Source: Cryobacterium sp. SO1
GTDB taxonomy: Bacteria; Actinomycetota; Actinomycetes; Actinomycetales; Microbacteriaceae
Assembly (NCBI RefSeq): GCF_004210215.2
Contig: NZ_CP067394.1
Span: 2,108,001 to 2,172,000 of the forward strand
Length of the DNA stretch: 64,000 nucleotides
Direction of reading: 5' to 3'
This document shows, one piece after another, positions 9,835 to 19,549 of the stretch (position 1 is the first letter of the stretch; every line of letters begins with the position of its first letter). Position numbers and translations under genes: made by a program. Under the pieces are notes generated by a model. The model made no database searches, was not told the DNA's origin, and saw only the letters and a program-made list of their open reading frames with translations.

Positions 9835-9894
9835 CTATTAAACTCAGCTTTCTGTGCTCGTGCCCGCGCCGAGACGCGAGCCCGGAGTGGGGTG

Positions 9895-10317
9895 TTACGC
9901 GTCGCCCTTTTTGGGTTCGGTGTTGTTGTCTGTCTCGGCCTGCTCGGTCGTCGGCTCGAACGCGGTGCGCTGGCCGAACTCGGGCTCAGCAGTGACGGAC
10001 GGAGTGCCGGCGTCGCGGTCGACGGACTCGTCAAGGACGACGTCGTCACCGACGACGGTGGGCTCGACGACGCGCGCGATGGTCTGACGGTGGATCTGCA
10101 CGACGGTGCCGGGTGCGATCTCGAGAGCGACCTTGTTCTCTTCCTCATCGATCGACACAATGGTGCCGTAGAGGCCGAAGTTGGTCATCACGTCTGCGCC
10201 GGCCACCATCTTCGACTGCAGGGCCAAGGTGTCCTTCTGGCGCTTGCGGCCGTTGCGAAACATGAAGAACACGAGCAGCGCCAGAACGGCGAGCATGACA
10301 AGAGTCAACGGATCCAT
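9895..10317 (-). CDS. yajC: Preprotein translocase subunit YajC
   Basis: A 140-residue single-pass membrane protein. Residues 5-21 (TLVMLAVLALLVFFMFR) form the helix, followed by RKRQKDTLALQSKMVAGADVMT and the SH3-like GLYGTIVSIDEEENKVALEIAPG stretch typical of YajC. The acidic C-terminal tail is longer than in enteric YajC and looks disordered. It forms a subcomplex with SecDF, whose genes follow 60 bp downstream. A gap of about 100 bp separates it from ruvB upstream, so a separate promoter is possible. Confidence 0.95.
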   Translation of the reverse strand: MDPLTLVMLAVLALLVFFMFRNGRKRQKDTLALQSKMVAGADVMTNFGLYGTIVSIDEEENKVALEIAPGTVVQIHRQTIARVVEPTVVGDDVVLDESVDRDAGTPSVTAEPEFGQRTAFEPTTEQAETDNNTEPKKGDA

Positions 10318-10419
10318 AGAACTGTGAAACCTTCCCGTGCGAGCGTGATGTCGCGACGAAGTATTTGTGAGCGTGGTTGGGGGGTGCCGGGTCGGAGGGG
10401 CATGCCTGACCAGCTTGAA

Positions 10420-11454
10420 TTATAGAACATCCAAGGTGAGCGCAGCCTGAGGATTCCTCAAACCGAAATGCCGCCACGCTGAGGCAGTGGCAACCCGCCC
10501 TCGCGGGGTACGTGTGAGGAAGCCTATCCGTACCAGGAAGGGCTCGACGACCGATTCGATGGTTTCGGGCTCCTCGCCCACCGACACGGCCAGTGTGTTC
10601 AGGCCGACCGGTCCACCCCCAAAACGGGTCAGGACGATGTTCATGACCTCACGGTCGAGCCTGTCCAGGCCGATTTCGTCGACGTCGTACAGTTCAAGAG
10701 CCGCATGAACGGCAGCCAGGTCGGCGTCGCCACCGTGCACGAGAGCGTAGTCGCGCACCCGGCGGAGCAGCCGGTTCGCGATGCGCGGTGTTCCCCGGCA
10801 CCGCCCGGCGATCTCCGCGATGGCCTCCCGCTCGATCGCCAGGCCCAGCAGGCGTGCGGCGCGCACGAGCACCAATTCGAGTTCGGCGTCGGCGTAGAAC
10901 TCCAGGTGGGCCGTGAACCCGAACCGGTCCCGCAGCGGGTTGGGCAGCATGCCGGAGCGGGTGGTGGCACCGACCAGGGTGAACGGGGCTAGGTCCAGCG
11001 GCACCGAGGTGGCGCCGGCGCCCTTGCCCACCATGATGTCGATCCTGAAGTCTTCCATCGCCAGGTAGAGCATCTCCTCGGCGGATCGGGCCATGCGGTG
11101 GATCTCGTCGATGAACAGCACCTCGCCCGGCACGAGGGAAGACAACACGGCGGCCAGGTCCCCGGCGTGTTGGATGGCCGGGCCGCTTGACATCCGCAGC
11201 GGCCGGTTGCCCTCGTAGGCGATGATCATCGCGAGGGTGGTCTTGCCCAGGCCGGGTGGGCCGGCCAGAAGGATGTGGTCGGGGGTGCGCTGTTGCATGG
11301 ACGCCGCGGTGAGCAGTAGCTGGAGCTGGCCGCGCACCTTCTGCTGGCCGACGAACTCGGTGAGGCTCTTCGGGCGCAGGGCGCCCTCGAAGGCCAGTTC
11401 CGCATCGCCCTCGAGCGCCGGGTTGGTCAGTTCGACGCCGGGATCCTGGGTCAT
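10420..11454 (-). CDS. ruvB: Holliday junction branch migration helicase RuvB
   Basis: A 344-residue AAA+ motor that drives branch migration of Holliday junctions together with RuvA. Visible are [16 protein letters not shown], Walker A ([12 protein letters not shown]), Walker B ([10 protein letters not shown]), sensor 1 (LVGATTRSG) and the winged-helix C-terminal domain ending in [12 protein letters not shown]. The ATG shares its A with the ruvA stop codon (TGATG), so translation is coupled. Confidence 0.98.
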   Translation of the reverse strand: MTQDPGVELTNPALEGDAELAFEGALRPKSLTEFVGQQKVRGQLQLLLTAASMQQRTPDHILLAGPPGLGKTTLAMIIAYEGNRPLRMSSGPAIQHAGDLAAVLSSLVPGEVLFIDEIHRMARSAEEMLYLAMEDFRIDIMVGKGAGATSVPLDLAPFTLVGATTRSGMLPNPLRDRFGFTAHLEFYADAELELVLVRAARLLGLAIEREAIAEIAGRCRGTPRIANRLLRRVRDYALVHGGDADLAAVHAALELYDVDEIGLDRLDREVMNIVLTRFGGGPVGLNTLAVSVGEEPETIESVVEPFLVRIGFLTRTPRGRVATASAWRHFGLRNPQAALTLDVL

Positions 11455-12119
11455 CAGCGGCGCTCCGCGGTCTGGGTGGTGCCGGCGGTTGCGCTACCGG
11501 CGTGCTGGGCGGGACCGAGCCGGGCGAGCGCCAGGCGCAATACCGCGGCCACGCCGGCGGCCTCAGCATCGAACTCTGCGGTGCTGCCGGCCAGGATTTC
11601 GTCGACGGCCTGCGCGGCGACCCGCTCGGACCAGCCGAGGCCGATCAGGGCCGTCTGCACGCTGGCGCTCACTGTGCTCGTGGCTGAGCCGGCACGACCG
11701 GCCGGGCCCGCCGGGGCGGTGACGGCGATCTTGCCCACGAGCGAGAGCACGATGAGCTTGGCGGTCTTGGGGCCGACGCCGCTGACCTTTCGGAACGCGG
11801 CATCGTCATCCGTGGCCACCGCCTGGGCGATCTGTTTGGGCGTGAGGACAGCGAGCACACCGAGAGCGGATTTGGGGCCGACGCCCGTCACACCGACGAG
11901 CAGCTCGAACACCGCGAGTTCTTCCGCACTGGGGAAGCCGTAGAGCGTGAGGGAGTCTTCGCGCACGATGAGCGTGGTCGACAGCCGGGATTCGGTGCCG
12001 ATTCTGGCGGCCAGGGCCGTGGACGGCGTCACCTGCAGGGCAAGTCCGACTCCCCCGACCTCGATCACCACCGTTGTGCCCAGGGCTGAAAGGACTGGGC
12101 CGCGCACTGAAGAGATCAC
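11454..12119 (-). CDS. ruvA: Holliday junction branch migration protein RuvA
   Basis: A 221-residue tetrameric junction-binding protein. It begins [14 protein letters not shown] with an OB fold, continues with helix-hairpin-helix segments ([19 protein letters not shown] and [19 protein letters not shown]), and ends with a UBA-like domain that contacts RuvB ([22 protein letters not shown]). Its start overlaps the ruvC stop by four bases (ATGA). The Ala-rich linker is typical of high-GC relatives. Confidence 0.97.
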   Translation of the reverse strand: MISSVRGPVLSALGTTVVIEVGGVGLALQVTPSTALAARIGTESRLSTTLIVREDSLTLYGFPSAEELAVFELLVGVTGVGPKSALGVLAVLTPKQIAQAVATDDDAAFRKVSGVGPKTAKLIVLSLVGKIAVTAPAGPAGRAGSATSTVSASVQTALIGLGWSERVAAQAVDEILAGSTAEFDAEAAGVAAVLRLALARLGPAQHAGSATAGTTQTAERR

Positions 12120-12769
12120 CTGGCAAGCCTACGGTGCGCCGCCGACGCTGCGGCCGCCGACCCCGGCGCGTTGCCGCGCTCAGCATCGCGCCAGGCCTTC
12201 TGGGCCGGGGTCAGCGCACCGGGAGCCAGGGCCGGGGTGGACCGGCTGCCCGCTTTCACCGCGCCGGTGGTGGGAAGGACCCCGCCGGCGGCGCCGGTGC
12301 GCCATGCGTGGCAGATGGCCAGGGCGAGGGCGTCGGCGGCGTCCGCCGGTTTCGGGATCTCGGCCAGCCCAAGCACCCGGGCGACCATGGTTCCGACCTG
12401 CTTCTTGTCGGCAGACCCGTACCCCGTGATGGCGGCCTTGACCTCGCTGGGCGTGTGCAGCGTGACGGTCAACCCGCGCTTGGCGGCAAGCATCAGGGCC
12501 ACCCCGCTGATCTGGGCGGTTCCCATCACCGTGCTGACATTCTGCTGCGCGAAGACGCGCTCGATGGCGACGACGTGCGGCTGGTGCCTGTCAAGGAGCT
12601 CCTCGAGCCCCTCGCTGATCAGCAGGAGGCGGCGTTCGAGGGGCAGGGCAGGAGAACTGCGCAACACCTGAACGTCGACCAGCGTGGCCGACCGATTGGC
12701 TGCGACGTCGACGATGCCGACGCCGCAGCGGGTCAGGCCGGGGTCGATGCCCAGCACCCTGACCGTCAT
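12116..12769 (-). CDS. ruvC: Crossover junction endodeoxyribonuclease RuvC
   Basis: A 217-residue Holliday junction resolvase. Acidic metal-binding residues are visible in [25 protein letters not shown] and [12 protein letters not shown]. The C-terminal 45 residues are an Ala/Pro-rich extension beyond the compact catalytic fold. It is followed without a gap by ruvA and preceded by yebC at a 7-bp spacing, forming one leftward operon yebC-ruvC-ruvA-ruvB. Confidence 0.97.
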   Translation of the reverse strand: MTVRVLGIDPGLTRCGVGIVDVAANRSATLVDVQVLRSSPALPLERRLLLISEGLEELLDRHQPHVVAIERVFAQQNVSTVMGTAQISGVALMLAAKRGLTVTLHTPSEVKAAITGYGSADKKQVGTMVARVLGLAEIPKPADAADALALAICHAWRTGAAGGVLPTTGAVKAGSRSTPALAPGALTPAQKAWRDAERGNAPGSAAAASAAHRRLAR

Positions 12770-12776
12770 CGGTGGG

Positions 12777-13541
12777 TTATTCGCTGTCTGCTTCGAGCTC
12801 GGCCTGGACCTCGGCCGAGACGTCGTAGTTGCTGTAGATGTTCTGCACGTCGTCGAGCTCTTCGAGGGCGTCGATGAGCCTGAACACCTTGCGGGCGGTC
12901 TCGGCGTCGACCTCGATCTTGAGCTGCGGCACGAAGGCGATGTCAGCGGAGTCGTAGTCGATTCCGGCCGTCTGCAGGGCGGTGCGGGTGGCCACCAGGT
13001 CGTGCGCCTCGCTGAACACCTCGAACTTGTCGCCGTCGTCGACGACCTCTTCGGCTCCGGCGTCGAGCACTGCAGCGAGAACGTCGTCTTCGGTGACGTC
13101 GTCTCCCTTGGAGACCACGACGATGCCCTTGCGGTGGAAGTTGTAGGCGACGCTGCCCGGGTCGGCCATGTTGCCGCCGTTGCGGCTGACCGTGGTGCGC
13201 ACTTCGGCCGCTGCGCGGTTCTTGTTGTCGGTGAGGCACTCGATCATGATGGCGACACCGTTTGCGGCGTAGCCCTCGTACATGATCGTCGTGTAGTCGA
13301 CGGCTTCACCGGACAGGCCGGCGCCGCGCTTGACGGCGCGGTCGATGTTGTCGTTGGGGACCGAGGTCTTCTTGGCCTTCTGGATGGCGTCGACCAGCGT
13401 CGGGTTCCCGGACAGGTCGGCACCGCCCATGCGGGCAGCGACCTCGATGTTCTTGATCAGCTTGGCGAATGCCTTGGCCCGACGCGAGTCGGTCACGGCC
13501 TTCTGGTGCTTGGTGGTCGCCCACTTGGAATGCCCGGACAT
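12777..13541 (-). CDS. YebC/PmpR family translation or transcription factor
   Basis: A 254-residue protein starting [20 protein letters not shown], the hallmark of the YebC/PmpR family, with the conserved [16 protein letters not shown] and [11 protein letters not shown] segments. Family members have been described as transcription regulators and, more recently, as translation factors that relieve ribosome stalling at proline stretches. Which role applies here cannot be told from sequence. Position just upstream of ruvC is widely conserved in actinobacteria. Confidence 0.95.
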   Translation of the reverse strand: MSGHSKWATTKHQKAVTDSRRAKAFAKLIKNIEVAARMGGADLSGNPTLVDAIQKAKKTSVPNDNIDRAVKRGAGLSGEAVDYTTIMYEGYAANGVAIMIECLTDNKNRAAAEVRTTVSRNGGNMADPGSVAYNFHRKGIVVVSKGDDVTEDDVLAAVLDAGAEEVVDDGDKFEVFSEAHDLVATRTALQTAGIDYDSADIAFVPQLKIEVDAETARKVFRLIDALEELDDVQNIYSNYDVSAEVQAELEADSE

Positions 13542-13739
13542 GAATCTCCCGTGTGTCGCTGAGTCGTGCGACGCTGTTCGGGCGCCGCAGGGTGGATGCG
13601 GTGCATCGCTGCACTGCCTGGTGTGGAACTGTTCATCAAGCGTGGTGGCACAGCGAATGACATCGAACGCTGGTGCGATCCCAGTCTAGCCCGCGGGGTT
13701 GGGACCGGCTTCGGACACGACGGGTTCAGGTACAGCGCC

Positions 13740-14270
13740 TCAGGGTACAGCCAGAATCTTCCGAAGCGTCCGCACATTGCGGGTGGTGGTGGTGGATTTG
13801 AAACGGGCCCTACCCGCCAGAACGCTGAAGGGACTCTTGATACCTACCGCACGTCGCACCTGCCAGTAGAGGACGTCAGTGCCCCGTCGCACCCGCTCAT
13901 CGTTCGGATCCAGCTCCGGTGCGGCCGCGAGCAGGTCATCGATGCTCGCCGGCTCCGAGCCGAACAGCACGTACGAGTGCCAGTCGACGCGATCCTCGAA
14001 TGGGTAGTCGGCGACGGTGTCGGTTAGTCGTTGCCAGGGCACGAGCACCACCCAGGCCTCGTAGCCGAACCGTTCGGAGAGCGCGCGTTCCAGGCCGGAC
14101 TTGACGGCGGCGGCATCCGTCTCGGAGGACTCCAGGACAGCGTTTCCGCTGGCGAGGACTGTCGTCACCGCGCTGTGGCCGAGGCTCTGCACGGTCTCGG
14201 CGAGCTCGGCCATGCGGATGTTGATGCCACCGACGTTGATGCCGCGCAGCAGGGCGATATAGCGGGTCAT
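13740..14270 (-). CDS. DUF1697 domain-containing protein
   Basis: A 176-residue protein beginning MTRYIALLRGINVGGINIRMAE, the DUF1697 signature, with LGHSAVTTVLASGNAVLES and a C-terminal VLYWQVRRAVG segment. The family is widespread with no assigned biochemical function. It lies 31 bp downstream of pdxT on the same strand. About 200 bp without a recognisable gene separate it from yebC. Confidence 0.88.
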   Translation of the reverse strand: MTRYIALLRGINVGGINIRMAELAETVQSLGHSAVTTVLASGNAVLESSETDAAAVKSGLERALSERFGYEAWVVLVPWQRLTDTVADYPFEDRVDWHSYVLFGSEPASIDDLLAAAPELDPNDERVRRGTDVLYWQVRRAVGIKSPFSVLAGRARFKSTTTTRNVRTLRKILAVP

Positions 14271-14301
14271 ACGCCCAGTCTGGCGCAGCCGGAACGGTTC
14301 G

Positions 14302-14895
14302 TCACGACGGGAAGCCGGCGCTCCGGACCTTCTGCAGGAAGTACTCGTGGAACCGGTGTTCCCCGGTGATCTCGGGGTGGAAGGACGTGCCGATCAGGTT
14401 GCCCTGTTCCACCGCGACGCAGCGTCCGTCGGCGACCGTGGCGAGGGCCGTCGCGTTCGGTCCGACACTCTCGACGACCGGGGCCCTGATGAACACCGCA
14501 TGCACCGGGGGCCCGCCCAGGACGGGAACGTCGAGGTCGGTCTCGAATGACGCGGTCTGGGAGCCGAACGCGTTGCGGCGTACGCTGATGTCCAGTCCGC
14601 CGATGCTCTGCTGGCCGTTGATGCCATCGAGAACGGTGTCGGCCAGCATGATCAGGCCGGCGCAGGTGCCGTAGACCGGCAGTCCGGCCGCGACGGCTGC
14701 CCGCAGTGGTTCGGCCAGGCCGAACATGCGGGTCAGCTTGTCCATGACGCTGGACTCGCCGCCCGGGATCACCAGACCGTTGACGCCGGCCAGTTCCTCC
14801 GGCCGGCGCACGAGCACCACGTCGCTGCCGAGGGAGCGCAGCACGGTGGCATGCTCGCGAAAGTCGCCCTGCAGGGCGAGTACTCCAACGGTCAT
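14302..14895 (-). CDS. pdxT: Pyridoxal 5'-phosphate synthase glutaminase subunit PdxT
   Basis: A 197-residue class I glutamine amidotransferase that supplies ammonia to PdxS for de novo vitamin B6 synthesis. The motifs are LVIPGGESSVM, the nucleophile Cys in YGTCAGLIML, and the His-Glu pair in GTSFHPEITGE. The ATG at 14895 (MTVGVLALQGDF) matches family starts; the longer ORF to 15099 overlaps pdxS and is rejected. The gap to pdxS is 10 bp. Confidence 0.97.
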   Translation of the reverse strand: MTVGVLALQGDFREHATVLRSLGSDVVLVRRPEELAGVNGLVIPGGESSVMDKLTRMFGLAEPLRAAVAAGLPVYGTCAGLIMLADTVLDGINGQQSIGGLDISVRRNAFGSQTASFETDLDVPVLGGPPVHAVFIRAPVVESVGPNATALATVADGRCVAVEQGNLIGTSFHPEITGEHRFHEYFLQKVRSAGFPS

Positions 14896-14905
14896 GAAGC
14901 GGGTG

Positions 14906-15808
14906 TTACCAGCCGCGCTCGGAGAGGCGGTGCGGGGCGGGGAGGTCGGCCACGTTGATGCCGACCATGGCTTCGCCGAGGCCGCGGGAGACATCCGCGA
15001 TGACCTTGGCGTCGTCGTAGAACGCGACGGCCTTGACGATTGCGTTGGCGCGTTCCTGCGGGTTGCCGGACTTGAAGATGCCCGAGCCCACAAAGACACC
15101 GTCGGCGCCGAGCTGCATCATCATGGCCGCGTCGGCCGGGGTGGCCACGCCGCCCGCGGTGAAGAGCACGACGGGCAGCTTGCCGGTCGCGGCGATCTCG
15201 GCGACCAGTTCGTACGGCGCCTGCAGTTCCTTGGCGGCCACGTACAGCTCGTCCCTGGTGAGCGACGAGAGCCGGGCGATCTCACCCTTGATGGTGCGGA
15301 TGTGTTTGGTGGCCTCTGAGACGTCGCCGGTGCCGGCCTCGCCCTTGGAGCGGATCATCGCGGCGCCCTCGGTGATGCGACGCAGCGCCTCGCCCAGGTT
15401 GGTCGCACCGCAAACGAACGGCACCGTGAAGTTCCACTTGTCGATGTGGTTCACGTAGTCGGCGGGGCTGAGCACCTCGGATTCGTCGATGTAGTCGACC
15501 TCGAGGGCCTGCAACACCTGGGCCTCGACGAAGTGGCCGATGCGGGCCTTGGCCATCACCGGAATGGAGACCTCGGCGATGATGCTGTCGATCAGGTCGG
15601 GGTCGCTCATGCGGGCGACACCCCCCTGCGAGCGGATGTCGGCCGGGACGCGCTCGAGAGCCATGACGGCGACGGCGCCGGCGTCTTCGGCGATCCGGGC
15701 CTGCTCGGCGTTGACGACGTCCATAATGACGCCGCCCTTCAGCATCTCAGCGAGTCCGCGCTTGACGCGGCTCGAGCCGAACTGCTCGGTGGAAGTAGTG
15801 TCAGTCAT
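14906..15808 (-). CDS. pdxS: Pyridoxal 5'-phosphate synthase lyase subunit PdxS
   Basis: A 300-residue (beta/alpha)8-barrel enzyme that makes PLP from ribose 5-phosphate, glyceraldehyde 3-phosphate and ammonia. [20 protein letters not shown] and [20 protein letters not shown] hold the phosphate-site residues, and [15 protein letters not shown] contains the catalytic Lys. The ATG at 15808 (MTDTTSTEQ) agrees with family length; the upstream ORF extension does not. It forms a two-gene operon with pdxT. Confidence 0.98.
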   Translation of the reverse strand: MTDTTSTEQFGSSRVKRGLAEMLKGGVIMDVVNAEQARIAEDAGAVAVMALERVPADIRSQGGVARMSDPDLIDSIIAEVSIPVMAKARIGHFVEAQVLQALEVDYIDESEVLSPADYVNHIDKWNFTVPFVCGATNLGEALRRITEGAAMIRSKGEAGTGDVSEATKHIRTIKGEIARLSSLTRDELYVAAKELQAPYELVAEIAATGKLPVVLFTAGGVATPADAAMMMQLGADGVFVGSGIFKSGNPQERANAIVKAVAFYDDAKVIADVSRGLGEAMVGINVADLPAPHRLSERGW

Positions 15809-15892
15809 AGCTACGATTCTATTCCTTGCGTCTGGTGCCGTCCGACGGGCCGTTGGCACTGGTGATGAGAAAAGGAGCGGACATTACGCGGG

Positions 15893-16528
15893 TCAGGATT
15901 CCCCGACCGGCCAGCCGTCCGCCACGGAGCGGCGCACGTCACCCAGAAGCTGCGGAATGGCCTTGGTGCCGGCGATGATCGGGAAGAAGTTCGAGTCCAG
16001 CGCCCACCGCGGAACGATGTGCTGGTGCAGGTGCTCGGCGATGCCGGCGCCCGCGATCCGACCCTGGTTCATCCCCAGGTTGAACCCGTCGCACCCGGAG
16101 GTGGCCCTGAGCACGCGCATGGCCACCTGGGTCAGGCTACCGATTTCGGCGACCTCCTCGGGGGTGGCCTCGTCGTACGTCGCAACATGCCGGTACGGGC
16201 AGACCAGCAGGTGGCCGCTGTTGTACGGAAACAGGTTCAGCAGAACGTAGGCGTACGTGCCGCGCGCCACGATGAGTGCCTTCTCGTCGTCCATCGACGG
16301 TGCGATGCAGAACGGGCAGTCATCGGGATGCGGCTGCTGGCCGCCCTGGATGTAGACCATGCGGTGCGGGGTCCACAGTCGCTGGAAGGCATCCGGTACG
16401 GCGGCGAAGTCGCCGGAGTGCTCCACCTGGACCCCATCGGTGAAGTCCTGCGGACTGCCGGACAAACGGTCCCAGGGGGTGTCCAGCGGACCGCCGGTGT
16501 CTGGGACTGCCGGAGTGGCATCGGTCAT
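15893..16528 (-). CDS. HIT domain protein (nucleotide hydrolase/transferase)
   Basis: A 211-residue histidine-triad protein. CPFC near the middle, the segment LNLFPYNSGHLLVCPYRHV and the active-site triad AEHLHQHIVPRW are all visible. Such proteins hydrolyse or transfer nucleoside monophosphate groups; the thrS-linked actinobacterial members resemble AP4A phosphorylases. The ATG at 16528 is two bases past the thrS stop, so the two are cotranscribed. The longer open frame to 17221 lies inside thrS and is rejected. In many actinobacteria phosphatidylinositol-phosphate synthase genes come next; here pdxS follows directly. Confidence 0.93.
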   Translation of the reverse strand: MTDATPAVPDTGGPLDTPWDRLSGSPQDFTDGVQVEHSGDFAAVPDAFQRLWTPHRMVYIQGGQQPHPDDCPFCIAPSMDDEKALIVARGTYAYVLLNLFPYNSGHLLVCPYRHVATYDEATPEEVAEIGSLTQVAMRVLRATSGCDGFNLGMNQGRIAGAGIAEHLHQHIVPRWALDSNFFPIIAGTKAIPQLLGDVRRSVADGWPVGES

Positions 16529-16530
16529 CC

Positions 16531-18567
16531 TCAGACCCGTTCCACGGTGGCCGCACCGACGGGGGCGATCGGTGCGCCGCCCTCGGCGAAGTCGGTGGCG
16601 CCGAGGACCTGCGCGCGAGTGCCGATTGCCGCGAGGATCCGGCGGATGGCGTCGGCGACGGGCACCCCGTTCTCCTGGGTGCCGTCGCGGAACCGGAAGC
16701 TGACCGCACCGTTGGCCCGGTCGTCTTCGCCGACGATGAGCTGGAACGGGATCCGCTGCAGCGTGGCGTTGCGGATCTTTTTCTGCATCCGGTCGCTGGA
16801 CGAGTCGAGCTCCACGCGCACCCCGGAGCCCTTGAGAGTCGCCAGGACCTCCCGGAGGTAGTCCTCGTACTGTTCGGAGACCGGGATGCCGATGACCTGC
16901 ACCGGAGAAAGCCAGACCGGGAAGGCCCCGGCATAGTGCTCGAGAAGGATGGCGAAGAACCGTTCGATCGAACCGAGCAGTGCGCGGTGGATCATGACGG
17001 GCTGCTGACGGGTGCCGTCCGGTGCGGTGTACTCGAGGTCGAACAGCTCGGGCTGGTTGAAGTCGAGTTGCACCGTTGACAGCTGCCAGGTGCGACCGAT
17101 CGCGTCGCGGGCCTGCACCGAGATCTTCGGGCCGTAGAACGCCGCTCCGCCGGGGTCGGCCACGAGTTCGAGCCCAGAAGCCTCGCCCACCTGGCGCAGG
17201 GTATCGGTCGCGGCTTCCCACTGTTCGTCAGTGCCGACGGATTTTTTCGGGTCGCGAGTGGACAGCTCGAGGTAGAAATCGGTCAGGCCATAACCACGGA
17301 GGGTCTCGAAGACGAACTCGAGCTGGCTGGCGACCTCGGCCCGCACCTGGTCCTGCGTCACGTAGATGTGAGCGTCGTCCTGGGTGAGCCCGCGCACGCG
17401 GGTGAGGCCCTGCAGGGTGCCGCTCTTCTCGTAGCGGTACACGGTGCCGAACTCTGCCAGCCGCAACGGGAGTTCGCGGTAGCTGCGGCCGCGAGCCTTG
17501 AAGATGAGGTTGTGCATCGGGCAGTTCATGGGCTTGAGGTAGTAGTCCTGCCCCTGGCGGGTGATGTTGCCCTCGGCGTCGACCTCTTCGTCGAGGTGCA
17601 TCGGCGGGAACATGCCGTCCCGGTACCAGTTGAGGTGCTGGCTGGTCTCGAACAGGTGTCCCTTGGTGATGTGCGGGGTGTTGACCAGGTCGTAGCCGTT
17701 GGCGAGCAAGCGTTCGCGCATGTAGTTCTCGATCTCGGAGCGGATGATGCCGCCCTTGGGATGGAACACTGCCAGGCCGGAGCCGATCTCCTCGGGGAAC
17801 GAGAACAGGTCCAGCTCCTGGCCGAGCTTGCGGTGGTCGCGCTTGGCCGCTTCGGCCAGTCGCGCCTGGTAGGCGCGCATTTCGTCCTTGGAGGGCCAGG
17901 CGGTGCCGTAGATGCGCTGCAGCTGCGGGTTCTTCTCCGACCCGCGCCAGTAGGCGGCGGCCAAGCGGGTGAGCGAGTAGCCGTTGCCGATCATCCGGGT
18001 GTTGGGCAGGTGCGGGCCGCGGCAGAGGTCCTTCCACACGGTTTCGCCGGTCTTCGGGTCGACGTTGTCGTAAATGGTCAGCTCGGCGCCGCCCACCTCG
18101 ACGGACTCGTCGTCGGCGAAAGAATCGTTGGTCAAGCTTGTCGAGACCCCCTTGAGGCCGATCAGCTCGAGTTTGTACGGCTCCGCGGCGAGTTCGGCGC
18201 GGGCTTCATCATTGGTCACGACACGGCGCACGAAGCGCTGGCCCTGGCGGATGATCCGATCCATTGCTTTCTCGAGCGACTTGATGTCCTCGGGCGTGAA
18301 GGGCTCTGCAACGTCGAAGTCGTAGTAGAAGCCGTCGGTGACGGGTGGGCCGATGCCCAGGCGCGCGGCCGGATTGACGGTCTGGACGGCCTGCGCAAGC
18401 ACGTGGGCGGCGGAGTGGCGCAGAATGTTCAGGCCGTCTGGAGAGTCGATGGTCACCGGGGTGACGTCATCGGTCTCGGTCACCGTCGTGGCGAGGTCCC
18501 TGAGCTCGCCGTTGACGCGCATGGCGACAACGGATCGGTCGGTGAATAGCTCAAAACCGTCAACCAC
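16531..18567 (-). CDS. thrS: Threonine--tRNA ligase
   Basis: A 678-residue class II synthetase that charges tRNA-Thr. It has a short TGS-like N-terminus, the editing-domain motif [15 protein letters not shown]-like motifs, the catalytic core with [13 protein letters not shown] and [13 protein letters not shown], and a C-terminal anticodon-binding domain ([16 protein letters not shown]). The GTG at 18567 ([16 protein letters not shown]) has GGGAG eight bases upstream; the alternative TTG at 18600 lacks a good site. An unusual segment [10 protein letters not shown] at about residues 137-147 is encoded by repeat-like DNA (18127-18154) in a normally variable loop before [17 protein letters not shown]. 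The reading frame is kept. Confidence 0.96.
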   Translation of the reverse strand: MVDGFELFTDRSVVAMRVNGELRDLATTVTETDDVTPVTIDSPDGLNILRHSAAHVLAQAVQTVNPAARLGIGPPVTDGFYYDFDVAEPFTPEDIKSLEKAMDRIIRQGQRFVRRVVTNDEARAELAAEPYKLELIGLKGVSTSLTNDSFADDESVEVGGAELTIYDNVDPKTGETVWKDLCRGPHLPNTRMIGNGYSLTRLAAAYWRGSEKNPQLQRIYGTAWPSKDEMRAYQARLAEAAKRDHRKLGQELDLFSFPEEIGSGLAVFHPKGGIIRSEIENYMRERLLANGYDLVNTPHITKGHLFETSQHLNWYRDGMFPPMHLDEEVDAEGNITRQGQDYYLKPMNCPMHNLIFKARGRSYRELPLRLAEFGTVYRYEKSGTLQGLTRVRGLTQDDAHIYVTQDQVRAEVASQLEFVFETLRGYGLTDFYLELSTRDPKKSVGTDEQWEAATDTLRQVGEASGLELVADPGGAAFYGPKISVQARDAIGRTWQLSTVQLDFNQPELFDLEYTAPDGTRQQPVMIHRALLGSIERFFAILLEHYAGAFPVWLSPVQVIGIPVSEQYEDYLREVLATLKGSGVRVELDSSSDRMQKKIRNATLQRIPFQLIVGEDDRANGAVSFRFRDGTQENGVPVADAIRRILAAIGTRAQVLGATDFAEGGAPIAPVGAATVERV
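18127..18154. repeat. Repeat-like segment in frame inside thrS
   Basis: The plus strand reads GTTGGTCAAGCTTGTCGAGA followed by a run of C. From memory this resembles the dispersed short repeat family with a CTTGTCGAGACC core seen in many Microbacteriaceae genomes. It is translated as part of thrS without breaking the frame. Confidence 0.45.
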
Positions 18568-18639
18568 GTGAATAGCTCCCTTGAATTGCGAATCATCCAA
18601 CTTTAGCGGGCGCCGGTCTGCTTGGTGTCGGGGTGCGGG

Positions 18640-18798
18640 TCAGGCCCGGTTGAGCGGCTGCAGGCCCGCAGCGGCACAGAACGCATCCAGATCGACGGTG
18701 ACGCGTTTGTCCCGCAGGGTGAGCAATGCGTCCTGCAGCGTTTCTGCGGAATCGCCTCGGGTGCCAAGGACCGAAAGGCCGCCAGACCGAACGTTCAT
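18640..18798 (-). CDS. Possible small protein or relic between tRNA-Val and thrS
   Basis: A 52-residue frame beginning MNVRSGGLSVLGTRG and ending FCAAAGLQPLNRA shows GC-rich third positions like real genes here and fills most of the thrS-tRNA gap. Its ATG lies 18 bases beyond the 3' end of tRNA-Val(GAC) and has no visible ribosome binding site. The frame stays open backwards into the tRNA gene. It could be a small gene, or the 3' remnant of a longer one cut off by the arrival or duplication of the tRNA cluster. I do not recognise the sequence. Confidence 0.35.
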   Translation of the reverse strand: MNVRSGGLSVLGTRGDSAETLQDALLTLRDKRVTVDLDAFCAAAGLQPLNRA

Positions 18799-18815
18799 GC
18801 TGGCGGCACAGATGG

Positions 18816-18887
18816 TGGGCGATACTGGGATCGAACCAGTGACCTCTTCCGTGTCAGGGAAGCGCGCTACCGCTGCGCCAATCGCCC
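18816..18887 (-). tRNA. tRNA-Val (anticodon GAC), copy 1
   Basis: Cloverleaf with acceptor arms GGGCGAT/ATCGCCC and anticodon loop CTGACAC between CTTCC and GGAAG. The T-loop is GGTTCGATCC. No CCA is encoded. It is the last gene of the left Gly-Cys-Val set. Confidence 0.95.
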
Positions 18888-18915
18888 AGAACCGCGAAGA
18901 ATTCTCACGGGCTGG

Positions 18916-18986
18916 AGGTGGATACGGGATTCGAACCCGTGTAGACGGCTTTGCAGGCCGTTGCCTCGCCTCTCGGCCAATCCACC
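18916..18986 (-). tRNA. tRNA-Cys (anticodon GCA), copy 1
   Basis: Acceptor arms GGTGGAT/ATCCACC, anticodon loop CTGCAAA closed by ACGGC/GCCGT, T-arm ACGGGTTCGAATCCCGT. It lies 28 bases upstream of tRNA-Val copy 1. Confidence 0.95.
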
Positions 18987-19042
18987 GTGTTCACTGAACC
19001 AGTACACCCAAAGAAAATCGGCCTCTCGGCCGATTCACTTCG

Positions 19043-19114
19043 AGCGGATGACGAGATTCGAACTCGCGACCCTCACCTTGGCAAGGTGATGCGCTACCAC
19101 TGCGCCACATCCGC
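19043..19114 (-). tRNA. tRNA-Gly (anticodon GCC), copy 1
   Basis: Acceptor arms GCGGATG/CATCCGC, anticodon loop TTGCCAA, T-arm GCGAGTTCGAATCTCGT. First gene of the left set. Its upstream flank (AACTGCTCGCATTTCTGCGT on the plus strand from 19116) is repeated exactly beyond copy 2. Confidence 0.95.
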
Positions 19115-19246
19115 AACTGCTCGCATTTCTGCGTGCTTGGAAGACTCTACTCGATCCTGAGCACGCCGTGTGACACCACGGCTCGAGCCGAGCCAACTTG
19201 GCCGCGAAATCCCCGTTGTACCGCGGAATCACGGGGAAAAAACAAA

Positions 19247-19270
19247 AAACCCCGGGTTCACCGGGGGTTT
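19247..19270 (-). terminator. Terminator of the right tRNA set
   Basis: On the minus strand a stem of AAACCCCCGG paired with CCGGGGTTT is followed by a T-rich run (TTTTTTGTTTTTT). It lies 25 bases past tRNA-Val copy 2 and separates the two tRNA sets into two transcription units. Confidence 0.85.
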
Positions 19271-19295
19271 CTGGTTGAAAGCTTACGATTCTCTG

Positions 19296-19367
19296 TGGGC
19301 GATACTGGGATCGAACCAGTGACCTCTTCCGTGTCAGGGAAGCGCGCTACCGCTGCGCCAATCGCCC
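19296..19367 (-). tRNA. tRNA-Val (anticodon GAC), copy 2
   Basis: Identical in sequence to the copy at 18816-18887, with the same GAC anticodon. Followed by a strong terminator. Confidence 0.95.
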
Positions 19368-19403
19368 AGATCCGTCACAGCAGTTGCGTGCTGTTCAGGC
19401 TGG

Positions 19404-19474
19404 AGGTGGATACGGGATTCGAACCCGTGTATACGGCTTTGCAGGCCGCTGCCTCGCCTCTCGGCCAATCCACC
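19404..19474 (-). tRNA. tRNA-Cys (anticodon GCA), copy 2
   Basis: Same cloverleaf as copy 1 with two differences around the anticodon arm (a G-T pair closes the stem, and the variable region reads TATAC). The spacer to tRNA-Val is 36 bases, against 28 in copy 1. Confidence 0.95.
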
Positions 19475-19549
19475 GTGCTTGTCAAACCGACCGTGCTTTT
19501 TCGTACGTGCCTGGTAAAGAGAAACGGCCTTTCGGCCGATTCAACTTCG

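Noticed and set aside
16529..17221. Extension of the HIT gene to a 442-residue frame
   Set aside because: The added part lies inside thrS in another frame; the ATG at 16528 gives a normal HIT protein.
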